DNA of 64,000 nt from Chitinophaga oryziterrae (GTDB lineage Bacteria; Bacteroidota; Bacteroidia; Chitinophagales; Chitinophagaceae), in NCBI RefSeq assembly GCF_009758125.1, contig NZ_WRXO01000002.1, positions 248,001 to 312,000 of the forward strand, read 5' to 3'. Within the stretch, counting starts at the first letter, position 1. The number at the start of each line of letters is the position of its first letter. Positions 8,161 to 16,408 of the stretch are shown one piece after another. The position numbers and the translations under genes are program-made. A model generated the notes under the pieces. That model worked only from the letters and a program-made list of their open reading frames with translations. It did no database searches and was not told the DNA's origin.

Positions 8161-8895
8161 ATGAAAGTATACGGTCTTATTGGCTATCCTCTCAGCCATT
8201 CGTTTTCTAAGGGTTTCTTTGCTGAGAAATTTGCTAAAGAGAATATTAAAGATTGTATCTACGATAATTTTCCGCTGCCCACTATAAAAGAGCTTACTTC
8301 CCTGCTGAAAGATCAGCCGGAATTATGCGGACTAAACGTCACCATCCCTTACAAACAGGCGGTAATTCCTTATTTAGATGAACTAAGCCCTGCTGCTGCA
8401 CAGATCAAAGCCGTGAACTGTATCCGCTTTATCGACGGTATTAAGACCGGCTTTAATACAGATGCCATAGGGTTCAGGAGATCCCTGGAGCCATTACTGA
8501 AGTCCCATCATACCAACGCATTAATACTGGGTACAGGTGGTGCTGCCAAGGCTGTGCAATACGTACTGGAAGCACTCAATATCCCTTATAAGCTGGTAAG
8601 CAGGAAGGCTGCTCACGGCGCCGTGACCTATGATCAGCTGGATGCGGATGTGATGGAAGAAAATACCATCATTATCAATACTACTCCTCTCGGAATGTAC
8701 CCTAATGAAGATGCAGCTCCGGAAATACCTTACCAGTTCCTCTCTTCCAAACACCTGTTATACGATCTGATCTATAACCCGGCTACAACTTCTTTCCTGA
8801 AACAGGGAAAAGAGAAGGGTGCAACCATCAAGAACGGACATGAAATGCTCATCCTGCAGGCTGAAGCCAGCTGGGAAATATGGAATGACCTGTAA
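8161..8895 (+). CDS. aroE: shikimate dehydrogenase
   Basis: A 244-residue enzyme that reduces 3-dehydroshikimate with NADPH in aromatic amino acid synthesis. The shikimate site SHSFSK (12-17), catalytic pair K65 in NVTIPYK and D101 in FNTDAIG, the nucleotide loop GTGGAAKA (124-131), NTTPLGM and the late GHEMLILQA segment are all present. At 244 residues it is slightly short of the E. coli enzyme but complete, as is usual in Bacteroidota. It is probably transcribed alone. Confidence 0.95.
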   Translation: MKVYGLIGYPLSHSFSKGFFAEKFAKENIKDCIYDNFPLPTIKELTSLLKDQPELCGLNVTIPYKQAVIPYLDELSPAAAQIKAVNCIRFIDGIKTGFNTDAIGFRRSLEPLLKSHHTNALILGTGGAAKAVQYVLEALNIPYKLVSRKAAHGAVTYDQLDADVMEENTIIINTTPLGMYPNEDAAPEIPYQFLSSKHLLYDLIYNPATTSFLKQGKEKGATIKNGHEMLILQAEASWEIWNDL

Positions 8896-8941
8896 AGCCG
8901 GCGGGTAGCAATCCGGTATACCAATAGATACAGATGGTAAT

Positions 8942-9733
8942 CTAGTGTATCATGTAATACACGCAGGTTGTAACAAAATTCCTTAAGAAAGGTAACTTCG
9001 CTACAGGTCCCCACTGTAATCTTGGTTTCAATCCGAATTTATATTTGTAGATAGGATTTATGAGATAGAATTGCTTTTTAGTAATACCATACCCCTGTTC
9101 TTTCACGATCTTCTCAAACCGTTCAATAGAAATTCCTGTATCCTTGATCTCCATCAATTCGGTGATCACAGATTCATCTTCTTTAAAAGCACGTAAAAGT
9201 CCTTTATAAAAAGGGTTAGGGAGTAAATGTATATAAGGCATCATATTCAGCACCTTGCTCCGGCAGGTCTGCTGATGGCCGCCATGTGGCATATACCAGG
9301 GAGGGAAACCAAAATAAACCTGACCTCTTGGCGTCAGGAGGTTTTTGAGATAACCGATGATCCTGGCCTGATCAGGAATATGTTCGATGGCATCTTTCAG
9401 GATAATAAGATCAAAAGAATGTTTGAACTCTCCCAAAAAATCAACATCATAAATATTTTTGTTGATGAGTTGCATGATACCTGCATCTACATACTGCTTC
9501 AGGAATTCATGCCCCAGTGCGATCTTATCATCGGATAAGTCCACACCTACACAATGACATCCTTTTTCCAGGAAGGGGATTAATACGCCGCCTTCCCCAC
9601 AGCCAATCTCCATGATCCGGATATCCGGCGTAATGGGCATGGCCGCTTCAATAAAGGGCATTACGTAGTTAATGGAATTGTCCACCTGTTGCTGGTATCT
9701 GATGTTTGCGTTGCCGTGTTGTACTAAGGACAT
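8942..9733 (-). CDS. class I SAM-dependent methyltransferase
   Basis: A 263-residue protein with motif I IMEIGCGEGG (about 40-49), an acidic motif II GVDLSDDK (about 64), DLIILKDAIEHIPD (about 109-122) and the UbiE/COQ5-like layout of a small-molecule methyltransferase. The C-terminal 100 residues are basic and aromatic and carry no known substrate signature. It is divergent from truB, with 56 bases between the start codons. The substrate is unknown. Confidence 0.75.
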   Translation of the reverse strand: MSLVQHGNANIRYQQQVDNSINYVMPFIEAAMPITPDIRIMEIGCGEGGVLIPFLEKGCHCVGVDLSDDKIALGHEFLKQYVDAGIMQLINKNIYDVDFLGEFKHSFDLIILKDAIEHIPDQARIIGYLKNLLTPRGQVYFGFPPWYMPHGGHQQTCRSKVLNMMPYIHLLPNPFYKGLLRAFKEDESVITELMEIKDTGISIERFEKIVKEQGYGITKKQFYLINPIYKYKFGLKPRLQWGPVAKLPFLRNFVTTCVYYMIH

Positions 9734-9777
9734 AGTCTGAAAATTCTGTGAAAATAGTAAAAAATCCCTAACCCACT

Positions 9778-9785
9778 TATATTTG
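9778..9785 (+). promoter_or_regulatory. -7 promoter box TATATTTG, 4 bases before the truB ATG
   Basis: A perfect TAnnTTTG match ending four bases before ATG 9790. Transcription would start at or very near the start codon, so truB mRNA is predicted to be leaderless. Confidence 0.55.
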
Positions 9786-9789
9786 CGCC

Positions 9790-10479
9790 ATGAATCAGAC
9801 GGCAGACAAAAATATTTACGAAGAAGGACAGGTAGTATTGATCAATAAACCATTGAAATGGACCTCCTTCGATGTAGTGCGTAAAATAAGGAATACCACC
9901 AGGGCTAAAACTGGCCATGCCGGTACCTTAGACCCGCTGGCTACCGGTTTACTGATTTGCTGTACCGGTAAAATGACAAAGAAGATCAATGAATACCAGG
10001 CTGCAGAAAAAGAATATACGGGTACATTCACATTGGGGTCAGTAACACCTACGTACGACCTGGAATCTGAACCTGTCGATTTCAAACCCCTGGACGGAAT
10101 TACTGATCAGGCTATCCTGGATGCTACAAAGCAGTTCATGGGAGCACAGCAGCAATTACCACCTATTCACTCCGCTATCAAACAGAACGGGAAACCTATT
10201 TATGAGCTGGCTCGTAAAGGAGTAGAAGTGAAGGTAGAACCAAGAAGTATTTTCATCGCTGAATTTGAGATTACTAAAATAGAATTACCTGTAGTACACT
10301 TCAGAGTAGTATGCAGTACCGGTACTTATATCCGTTCACTGGCAAATGACTTTGGCGCTGCATTGGGAGTAGGTGGTTATATGAGTAGCCTGTGCAGAAC
10401 AAGAATAGGCACCTTCAGATTGGAAGATGCAAAAGATATTCAGGTATTTATAGATGAATTTAAAGATCAGAAAGGATAA
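9790..10479 (+). CDS. truB: tRNA pseudouridine(55) synthase
   Basis: A 229-residue enzyme that makes pseudouridine 55 in the T loop of tRNAs. The catalytic motif GHAGTLDPLATG gives D48, the same position as the E. coli nucleophile. KPLKWTSFDVV (20-30), the PPIHSAIKQNGKPIYELARKG segment and CSTGTYIRSLANDFG are also present. It lacks the C-terminal PUA extension of longer homologues, as in many Bacteroidota. Its last 13 bases overlap the convergent tamL gene. Confidence 0.95.
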   Translation: MNQTADKNIYEEGQVVLINKPLKWTSFDVVRKIRNTTRAKTGHAGTLDPLATGLLICCTGKMTKKINEYQAAEKEYTGTFTLGSVTPTYDLESEPVDFKPLDGITDQAILDATKQFMGAQQQLPPIHSAIKQNGKPIYELARKGVEVKVEPRSIFIAEFEITKIELPVVHFRVVCSTGTYIRSLANDFGAALGVGGYMSSLCRTRIGTFRLEDAKDIQVFIDEFKDQKG

Positions 10480-12881
10480 CCGATCGCAATATTCCAGATG
10501 ATATTATCTCTGCGCCATCTGCCATCACCCAGTTGCCATTCGCTGAGATACCAGCCATTTTTATTACCGGTAAAGTAAGGCACTTTGATGGGAATGCCCC
10601 AATCCAGCCTTATCAGGAAGAAAGAGAAATCCAGTCGTAAACCTGCGCCGGTACCAACGGCGAGGTCGTGATAAAAGTTGGACAACTGAAAGTTCGATCC
10701 CGGACGGTCCGCGTCTTTCCTCAGCATCCAGATGTTACCTGCATCCAGGAAAGTTGCTCCTTTCAGGTTGATGGTGCCGTTAAACAAACGAAGCAGGTCG
10801 AACCGGTACTCCACATTGCCTTCCAGTTTCATGTCGCCTGTCTGATCGGGGAAGCTGATCGCCGTTGCAGAAGTATCTTTATAGGTACCCGGACCTAAAG
10901 TACGCAAACGCCATGCACGTATACTGTTAGGCCCTCCGGCGGTAAACTGCCGGATATAAGGCAGTACGCTTGAGTGGCCATAGGCAATACCTACTCCGGC
11001 ATAAGCACGGGTGGCCAGGGTCGTGTGTGTGGTCAGGTTCCAGTAATGCCTGTAATCCACTTCCAGCTTTACAAAGTTGGCGATGGAAGTATGTGTTAAT
11101 GTATCCAGGTTCGTTTTGTAATTGGTAGCTGCGCCCCACAGGCTGTTGATCCCGTTCAGCCATGCGCCGGATTCCTCTATGTTCGCGCGGAAATAAGAGT
11201 TATGCAGTTTATGGTAGATGTCGTTATTACTGAAGATATAGGTTACGTTCTCTCCGCCGATGAATGCCGGTTCAAAACTTCTCTGCAGGTAAGGGTTTTT
11301 TGCAACAGTAGAGTCGCGGAATAATTTATTCAGATTTACTCCCACATAGTTCAGGGATATCGGTTTAACGATCCAGCGTTTGTTCTGGGACTCGTTCCAT
11401 TCGTAACCAAAGGAGGCATTTACGTTGGAGATGTAGAACTTATCAATACGTGTCAGGTAATCTACCCCGGTGGTTAACCTTGTTCTTCCTGTAGAACGGT
11501 TCGTCTGCGCTACTTTGAAAAAAGGAATGATGAAGCGGGGGAAGATCAGGCTTACCTGTCCGCCGATCTCCTGCGACTGCAGCATCCAGGTATTTGCCTG
11601 GTTGCGGATCAGTTCTATACCACCGTTCAGCGTGATATTCAGCTGAGTGGCGGAACGGGCGATATTCAGGTGTTTATAGTTCAGCGTGATACCACTACCC
11701 AGCAGGTAATCGGAGCTGGTACTTACCTCGAAGTTGGCCCCTATTTCCTGACGGCGTTTCGGTGTCAGATAAATGTAAGCGTCCAGTTTATGGGAAGTAT
11801 CTTTCTTTTCCTTGTATTGCAGCGTTACAAACTGCCAGGCGCCTAAATCATACAGGCGGTTAATGGCGTCGTTCGTCTTTTGCTGTGAATAGAGATCTGA
11901 GCTGCGCAGCAGAACTGATCTCGATAATACGGCCGGTTTTAATAAGCTCTGCCGGTAACGGATGGTGAGGTCTTTCCGTTGCAGCTCTTTAAAGGTAGAA
12001 TCAGCCGTATTCCCGTAGGCCGGATAATCCGGATAAGTGTATATGCTATCTATATGATAAAGGTCGTAATGGGCAGCCGAATCATCCGGGTTACGGATCT
12101 TCACCGTGATATCCATGGTCGGGCGGTCCAGTCCTTTCTTTTCATTGTACACGTTCACGATACCCTCGAATGGGTTCATCAGGTTACGGAACAGCATTTT
12201 ATGCAGGGTATCTATCTCAAACTCTATCGCATCGCGGTCAAATTTATAATAACCGGCATTGCGCATCACACGCATGAGCCTTTCACGTTCACTGCCCAGC
12301 AGCTCCTGTTTGTAGGCCATACCGGGTTTTATCAGCGATAATGATTCATTTTTCTTTGTAAGGTCCAGCAGGCTGGAGTCTGGTATTTCGTAATCTATTT
12401 TGTTGATGATAAAGTTACGGCCGGTATTCACTTTGTATTTGACGCTTACCTTCTGTTTTTTGATCGTTTCGTGATAATCTACGGTGGCATAGAAATAACC
12501 CTGGTTATTCATATAACTGACCATACGTTTCACAGATTCCTTTGTTTTCAGGGAATCGTAGATCACGGGTTCATCAAGGTTGCGTTTGGAGAGCATCAGG
12601 TTCCAGAACCAGTTAGACTTCTTCTCGTTGTATTTCTGGTTATACAGCCATACTTTGAAGCGGGTACCAATAAAGGGTTTATTGGACTGCTGCATCATCA
12701 GTTGTTTGGATGTAAGGGAACTGCGAAGGTTTTGCTTATCTATGGAAGAGGCATCTCCCTTTACTTCTACGCTGCTGTTGATATACAGCAACTGGCTTTT
12801 TTGAAGGTATTTCGTATTGGAACAAGCTGACAGTGCCACGGAAGTGATCAGTATAAATAAATAATTCAGTGGCCGCTGCAT
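10467..12881 (-). CDS. tamL: BamA/TamA-family outer membrane lipoprotein (TamL-like)
   Basis: An 804-residue protein with a lipoprotein signal (cleavage before C20 in ALSAC), POTRA-like domains from about 30 to 400 and a C-terminal 16-strand Omp85 barrel with the GGPNSIRAWRLRTLGPG motif typical of lid loop 6. A lipid-anchored TamA homologue is the TamL form described in Bacteroidota, paired with TamB in outer membrane protein insertion. No tamB gene is next to it here. The start ATG 12881 is preferred over the TTG at 12890. It is divergent from the methyltransferase gene at 12981. Confidence 0.85.
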   Translation of the reverse strand: MQRPLNYLFILITSVALSACSNTKYLQKSQLLYINSSVEVKGDASSIDKQNLRSSLTSKQLMMQQSNKPFIGTRFKVWLYNQKYNEKKSNWFWNLMLSKRNLDEPVIYDSLKTKESVKRMVSYMNNQGYFYATVDYHETIKKQKVSVKYKVNTGRNFIINKIDYEIPDSSLLDLTKKNESLSLIKPGMAYKQELLGSERERLMRVMRNAGYYKFDRDAIEFEIDTLHKMLFRNLMNPFEGIVNVYNEKKGLDRPTMDITVKIRNPDDSAAHYDLYHIDSIYTYPDYPAYGNTADSTFKELQRKDLTIRYRQSLLKPAVLSRSVLLRSSDLYSQQKTNDAINRLYDLGAWQFVTLQYKEKKDTSHKLDAYIYLTPKRRQEIGANFEVSTSSDYLLGSGITLNYKHLNIARSATQLNITLNGGIELIRNQANTWMLQSQEIGGQVSLIFPRFIIPFFKVAQTNRSTGRTRLTTGVDYLTRIDKFYISNVNASFGYEWNESQNKRWIVKPISLNYVGVNLNKLFRDSTVAKNPYLQRSFEPAFIGGENVTYIFSNNDIYHKLHNSYFRANIEESGAWLNGINSLWGAATNYKTNLDTLTHTSIANFVKLEVDYRHYWNLTTHTTLATRAYAGVGIAYGHSSVLPYIRQFTAGGPNSIRAWRLRTLGPGTYKDTSATAISFPDQTGDMKLEGNVEYRFDLLRLFNGTINLKGATFLDAGNIWMLRKDADRPGSNFQLSNFYHDLAVGTGAGLRLDFSFFLIRLDWGIPIKVPYFTGNKNGWYLSEWQLGDGRWRRDNIIWNIAIGYPF

Positions 12882-12944
12882 CACAGTCAATACAATATTT
12901 ATAGTTAGTAGCTTTGTTTCAATCAGTATACATAGACCCCTTGC

Positions 12945-12975
12945 TTTGCCGATTAATAGAAATCATGTAGGTTTG
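12945..12975 (+). promoter_or_regulatory. complete promoter TTTG-N19-TAGGTTTG of the TrmH-family gene
   Basis: TTTG at 12945-12948, exactly 19 bases, then TAGGTTTG at 12968-12975. The ATG at 12981 is only five bases further, so the transcript is predicted to be leaderless. Confidence 0.75.
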
Positions 12976-12980
12976 GCCCT

Positions 12981-13703
12981 ATGTTGTCAAAGGCGCAAAT
13001 TAAGTATATTCAATCATTACAGCATAAAAAATACCGTCAAAAATCCGGCCAGTTCATTGCCGAAGGAGATAAGATCGTCCCTGAACTGCTGTCAGAAGGA
13101 GTACCAGTGCAGGAAGTATATGCCACCACCTCCTGGATCAGTGCACACGAACAATTACTCAATAATGTACGGGTTACTGCTGTGGATGAAGCCGTTTTAA
13201 AGCAGATTTCTGCTTTAACCACGCCCAACCAGGCCATGGCCCTGCTGAATATCCCCGAACCAACACCGGCAGTTTTAAAAGGAGTAGTCACTATTGCGCT
13301 GGAAACTATCCAGGACCCCGGTAACCTCGGGACTATTATTCGTATAGCCGACTGGTTCGGCATTAAACAGGTCATCTGTTCTCCGGATTGTGTGGATGCC
13401 TATAACCCTAAAACGATACAGGCTACGATGGGTAGTATTGCCCGTGTACGGGTAATAGAAAGTGAGATCATCCCCTTGTTACAGGAAGTTCCTTCTTATG
13501 CTGCTACGCTTCATGGAACTAATATTGTTGAATTTAAGAAGATAGAAGAAGGGATTATCCTGATAGGAAATGAATCCCGTGGATTGAGCGACCAGGTCAT
13601 TGCTGCCTGTACCTACCGGATAACCATCCCCCGGCTGGGTGGAGCAGAATCATTGAATGCCGGTATTGCCGCAGGTATTATCTGTGGGCGCCTGCTTATT
13701 TAA
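12981..13703 (+). CDS. TrmH (SpoU)-family RNA 2'-O-methyltransferase
   Basis: A 240-residue knotted SPOUT methyltransferase. An N-terminal substrate-binding part (1-90) is followed by the three SpoU motifs: QDPGNLGTIIRIADWFG (about 107), LIGNESRGLS (about 194) and ITIPRLGGAESLNAGIAAG (about 213). It should methylate a ribose in rRNA or tRNA; RlmB-like rRNA methylation is the most common role for this form. The stop overlaps the convergent permease gene by 8 bases. Confidence 0.9.
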   Translation: MLSKAQIKYIQSLQHKKYRQKSGQFIAEGDKIVPELLSEGVPVQEVYATTSWISAHEQLLNNVRVTAVDEAVLKQISALTTPNQAMALLNIPEPTPAVLKGVVTIALETIQDPGNLGTIIRIADWFGIKQVICSPDCVDAYNPKTIQATMGSIARVRVIESEIIPLLQEVPSYAATLHGTNIVEFKKIEEGIILIGNESRGLSDQVIAACTYRITIPRLGGAESLNAGIAAGIICGRLLI

Positions 13704-14928
13704 ACTGTATCGCCTTCATCGGGGTGATCCGCCGTATAACCATAGAAGGTATAATCAATACCAGCAGGCAGATGATAAAAGTACCTGCATTAATCAGCAA
13801 TACTTCCCACCAGTGTAGTGATACAGCGGCTACAGACATATAATAGCTTTCTTCGGATAATTTAAAGAAGCCGGTCTTTTGTTGTAAGGCAACAACACTG
13901 ATACCCAGTATATCTCCCAGTATCAGCCCTGCCAGTACAATGTAACCCGCCTGGTAAATAAAGATCTTCTGAATATTCCAGTTGCGCATCCCCAGCGCTT
14001 TTAAAATACCAATCATATTGGTACGTTCCAGTATAAGGATCAATATAGCGGTGATCATATTAATGATCGCTACGATAGTCATGATGATGAGGATAATGAT
14101 TTCGTTCTGGTTCTGTAATTGTAACCAGTCGAACACATTCGGGTATATCTCTTTAATGGTACGGATAAATAATTTATCGGGCATTACAGCATCTGCCTGG
14201 ATACTGATCGCATTCATTTTTTTATAATCATCCACAAACATTTCATATCCACCTACATCTCCCGGTTGCCAGTTATTGAGTTTCCGCACCAGTTCCAGGT
14301 CTCCTATAACATAAGTTTTATCATATTCTTCAATACTGGTTTTATAAATACCGCTGATAGTCAGTTTACGTGCCCGGGGAGCCTGCCCGTTCCCCTGGAT
14401 AAAATATACAATAAGGGGATCATGGAGTTTTACCCGTAATTCTTTGGCCAGACTCACAGAAATCACTATTTCAGGGGCATAACTGCTATCCTTGTAACGA
14501 ATAGGGCCACCCTCTATAAAAAACTGTTGCAGGTGCTGCCAGTTATATTGACGGTCTACTCCTTTGAAAATGACGCCTTCAATATCTTTTTCTGCTTTTA
14601 TGATGGCAGATTTAGTGGCATAGGCATTCACAGTATTGATCCCTTCAATCTTTTTCAGCCTGGCTACCATGGCGCTATCCCCCTGGAAAGGGATCTGTTC
14701 TGTCAACGGACCGGCATTGGGCTGGTACTGTGTAATGTGAATATGCCCCCAGAAGCTGAAGATCTTTTGCTGGATCGTCTGCTGAAAACCATTTACCAGG
14801 GCTATTGCCAGGATCATCACCGCTACGCTGATGGCTGTAGCTAAGATAGCTATATTGATGATGAACCGGGAAAAAGAGGAAGATTTGTTAAAAGCGATCC
14901 TCCTGGCAACTAGAAATGATAGACGCAT
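13696..14928 (-). CDS. FtsX/LolC-type ABC transporter permease
   Basis: A 410-residue inner membrane protein with one N-terminal TM helix (about 22-48, followed by GFQQTIQQKIFSFWGHI), a large periplasmic MacB-like domain (50-265) and three C-terminal TM helices (about 275-300, 325-350, 375-398) ending in VIRRITPMKAIQFK. This is the LolC/LolE/FtsX architecture, which points to lipoprotein release or related envelope work. No ATPase gene is adjacent. The mRNA is predicted to be leaderless (box at 14940-14933). Confidence 0.85.
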   Translation of the reverse strand: MRLSFLVARRIAFNKSSSFSRFIINIAILATAISVAVMILAIALVNGFQQTIQQKIFSFWGHIHITQYQPNAGPLTEQIPFQGDSAMVARLKKIEGINTVNAYATKSAIIKAEKDIEGVIFKGVDRQYNWQHLQQFFIEGGPIRYKDSSYAPEIVISVSLAKELRVKLHDPLIVYFIQGNGQAPRARKLTISGIYKTSIEEYDKTYVIGDLELVRKLNNWQPGDVGGYEMFVDDYKKMNAISIQADAVMPDKLFIRTIKEIYPNVFDWLQLQNQNEIIILIIMTIVAIINMITAILILILERTNMIGILKALGMRNWNIQKIFIYQAGYIVLAGLILGDILGISVVALQQKTGFFKLSEESYYMSVAAVSLHWWEVLLINAGTFIICLLVLIIPSMVIRRITPMKAIQFK

Positions 14929-14932
14929 AGGA

Positions 14933-14964
14933 CAAAAGTATCAAATTATACTTATCCGCTCAAA
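14933..14964 (-). promoter_or_regulatory. complete promoter TTTG-N20-TACTTTTG of the permease gene
   Basis: On the minus strand TTTG (14964-14961), 20 bases, TACTTTTG (14940-14933), then four bases to the ATG at 14928. Confidence 0.7.
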
Positions 14965-15010
14965 AGCACCGTTATTAGGTGACCGGAAATATTGTAACTT
15001 GAAAATTATT

Positions 15011-16297
15011 ATGAGGATAACACCTGTTTTCTGCCTGCTAGTACTATTAGCATATATCCTGCCCGTAGCAGCGCAGGATAACCCCATTGGCCCCGACCAC
15101 GTGTACTATAACAACATCAAATCTGTTAAGTTCAACCAGGCCGGCGACCAGCTCACGATGCCCATGATTACCCTGGGTAGCGGTGATAAGCTGGACCTGA
15201 GCTTCGATGATCTTGACAATGATGTGAAAAACTACTACTACACCTTTGTGCTGTGTAATGCAGACTGGTCACCGGCCCAGATCAACCAGCTGGAATACCT
15301 GCGGGGTTTCTCCGAAAACAGGATCCAGGATTCCCGTTTTTCCAGTATCGCATTACAGAAATATACTCATTACAGTGTGCAGGTGCCCGGTCAGAACGGT
15401 TATCCTATCAAATCCGGGAATTACCTGTTAAAAGTTTACCTGGATAGTGATACCACACAACTGGCATTTACCCGCCGTATGCTGGTAGTAGGGAATAAAG
15501 CAGGCGTGAGCGGTTTTATCCAGCAGCCGGTAACACCTAAAATATTCAGGACACATCAGAAGATCAATTTTTCTGTAGGTACAGGAGGATTGAACCTCGT
15601 GAACCCTTTTGATCAGCTGAAAGTGGTGATCCTGCAGAATTACCGTTGGGATAAGGCGATTAAATATCCCCGTCCTTTATTTATCAAGGGAAATACGATA
15701 GAATATAACTGGGAAGTGGATTGTGTGATGCCGGCAGGGAAGGAGTGGAGATGGATAGATCTCCGCAGTTTCCGTTTACAAACGGAAAGAGTGAAGCATA
15801 CGGATTACCGTAAAGATGGTACCGATGTATATGCCCAGCCGGATTTTGAGAGAGGCAGTAAACTATATCAGTATATCAAGGATATCAATGGATTATATTA
15901 CCTGGCTACGCTGGATGATTACGATCCGTTTTTTGAAGGGGATTATGCCAATGTACATTTCAGCTTCCCTGTAAAAGAGCCGTATGCGGGTTATGATATG
16001 TATATCGTGGGCCAGTTGACAGATTATGAGATCAATGATAATACGAAGCTCTCTTTTAATCCTGCTACCATGGCCTATGAAGGCGCTTTATTCCTGAAAC
16101 AGGGATTTTATAATTACGAATATGCGTTGGTAGATAAAACCGTAACCGGTAGTCAGCCATTTACAGAATATACAGAGGGTAACTGGTGGGAGACGGAGAA
16201 TAATTACACCATCCTGGTATATTACCGGGCATTGGGAGGAAGATCGGATGAACTGGTCGCTACGGTTACACTGAACTCTATGTTAAGCAGAAAATAA
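15011..16297 (+). CDS. type IX secretion system plug protein (DUF5103)
   Basis: A 428-residue exported protein with a signal peptide (1-21, ending PVAAQ), then the DUF5103 pattern: IKSVKFNQAGDQLTMPMITLGSGDKLDLSFDDL, YYTFVLCNADWSPAQ, and later GFSENRIQDSRFS and YDMYIVGQLTDYEINDNTKLSFN. Pfam renamed this family after the protein that plugs the empty SprA translocon in Flavobacterium. It should act in the periplasm or outer membrane of the gliding/T9SS export machine. The reading frame is open further upstream to 14831, but ATG 15011 gives the signal peptide and the rest overlaps the divergent permease gene. Confidence 0.85.
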   Translation: MRITPVFCLLVLLAYILPVAAQDNPIGPDHVYYNNIKSVKFNQAGDQLTMPMITLGSGDKLDLSFDDLDNDVKNYYYTFVLCNADWSPAQINQLEYLRGFSENRIQDSRFSSIALQKYTHYSVQVPGQNGYPIKSGNYLLKVYLDSDTTQLAFTRRMLVVGNKAGVSGFIQQPVTPKIFRTHQKINFSVGTGGLNLVNPFDQLKVVILQNYRWDKAIKYPRPLFIKGNTIEYNWEVDCVMPAGKEWRWIDLRSFRLQTERVKHTDYRKDGTDVYAQPDFERGSKLYQYIKDINGLYYLATLDDYDPFFEGDYANVHFSFPVKEPYAGYDMYIVGQLTDYEINDNTKLSFNPATMAYEGALFLKQGFYNYEYALVDKTVTGSQPFTEYTEGNWWETENNYTILVYYRALGGRSDELVATVTLNSMLSRK

Positions 16298-16312
16298 AAG
16301 AGGAACAAAACA

Positions 16313-16390
16313 GCTCTTGAACAGGATCATCCTCCGTTTATCCTACGTCTTTTAACGTAGGATAAACGGAGGATGATCCTGTTCAAGAGC
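16313..16390. repeat. 35-bp perfect inverted repeat between convergent genes
   Basis: Arms 16313-16347 and 16356-16390 are exact reverse complements with an 8-base loop (tcttttaa). It lies between the stop of the plug protein (16297) and the stop of NDH-2 (16409). It can end transcripts on both strands, though there is no long T run, and it would extrude as a cruciform. Confidence 0.9.
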
Positions 16391-16408
16391 CTGTCAGAAC
16401 CTGGGATA

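Noticed and set aside
14831-15010. N-terminal extension of the T9SS plug protein
   Set aside because: The extra 60 codons overlap the divergent permease gene and its promoter, and would hide the signal peptide that begins at 15011.
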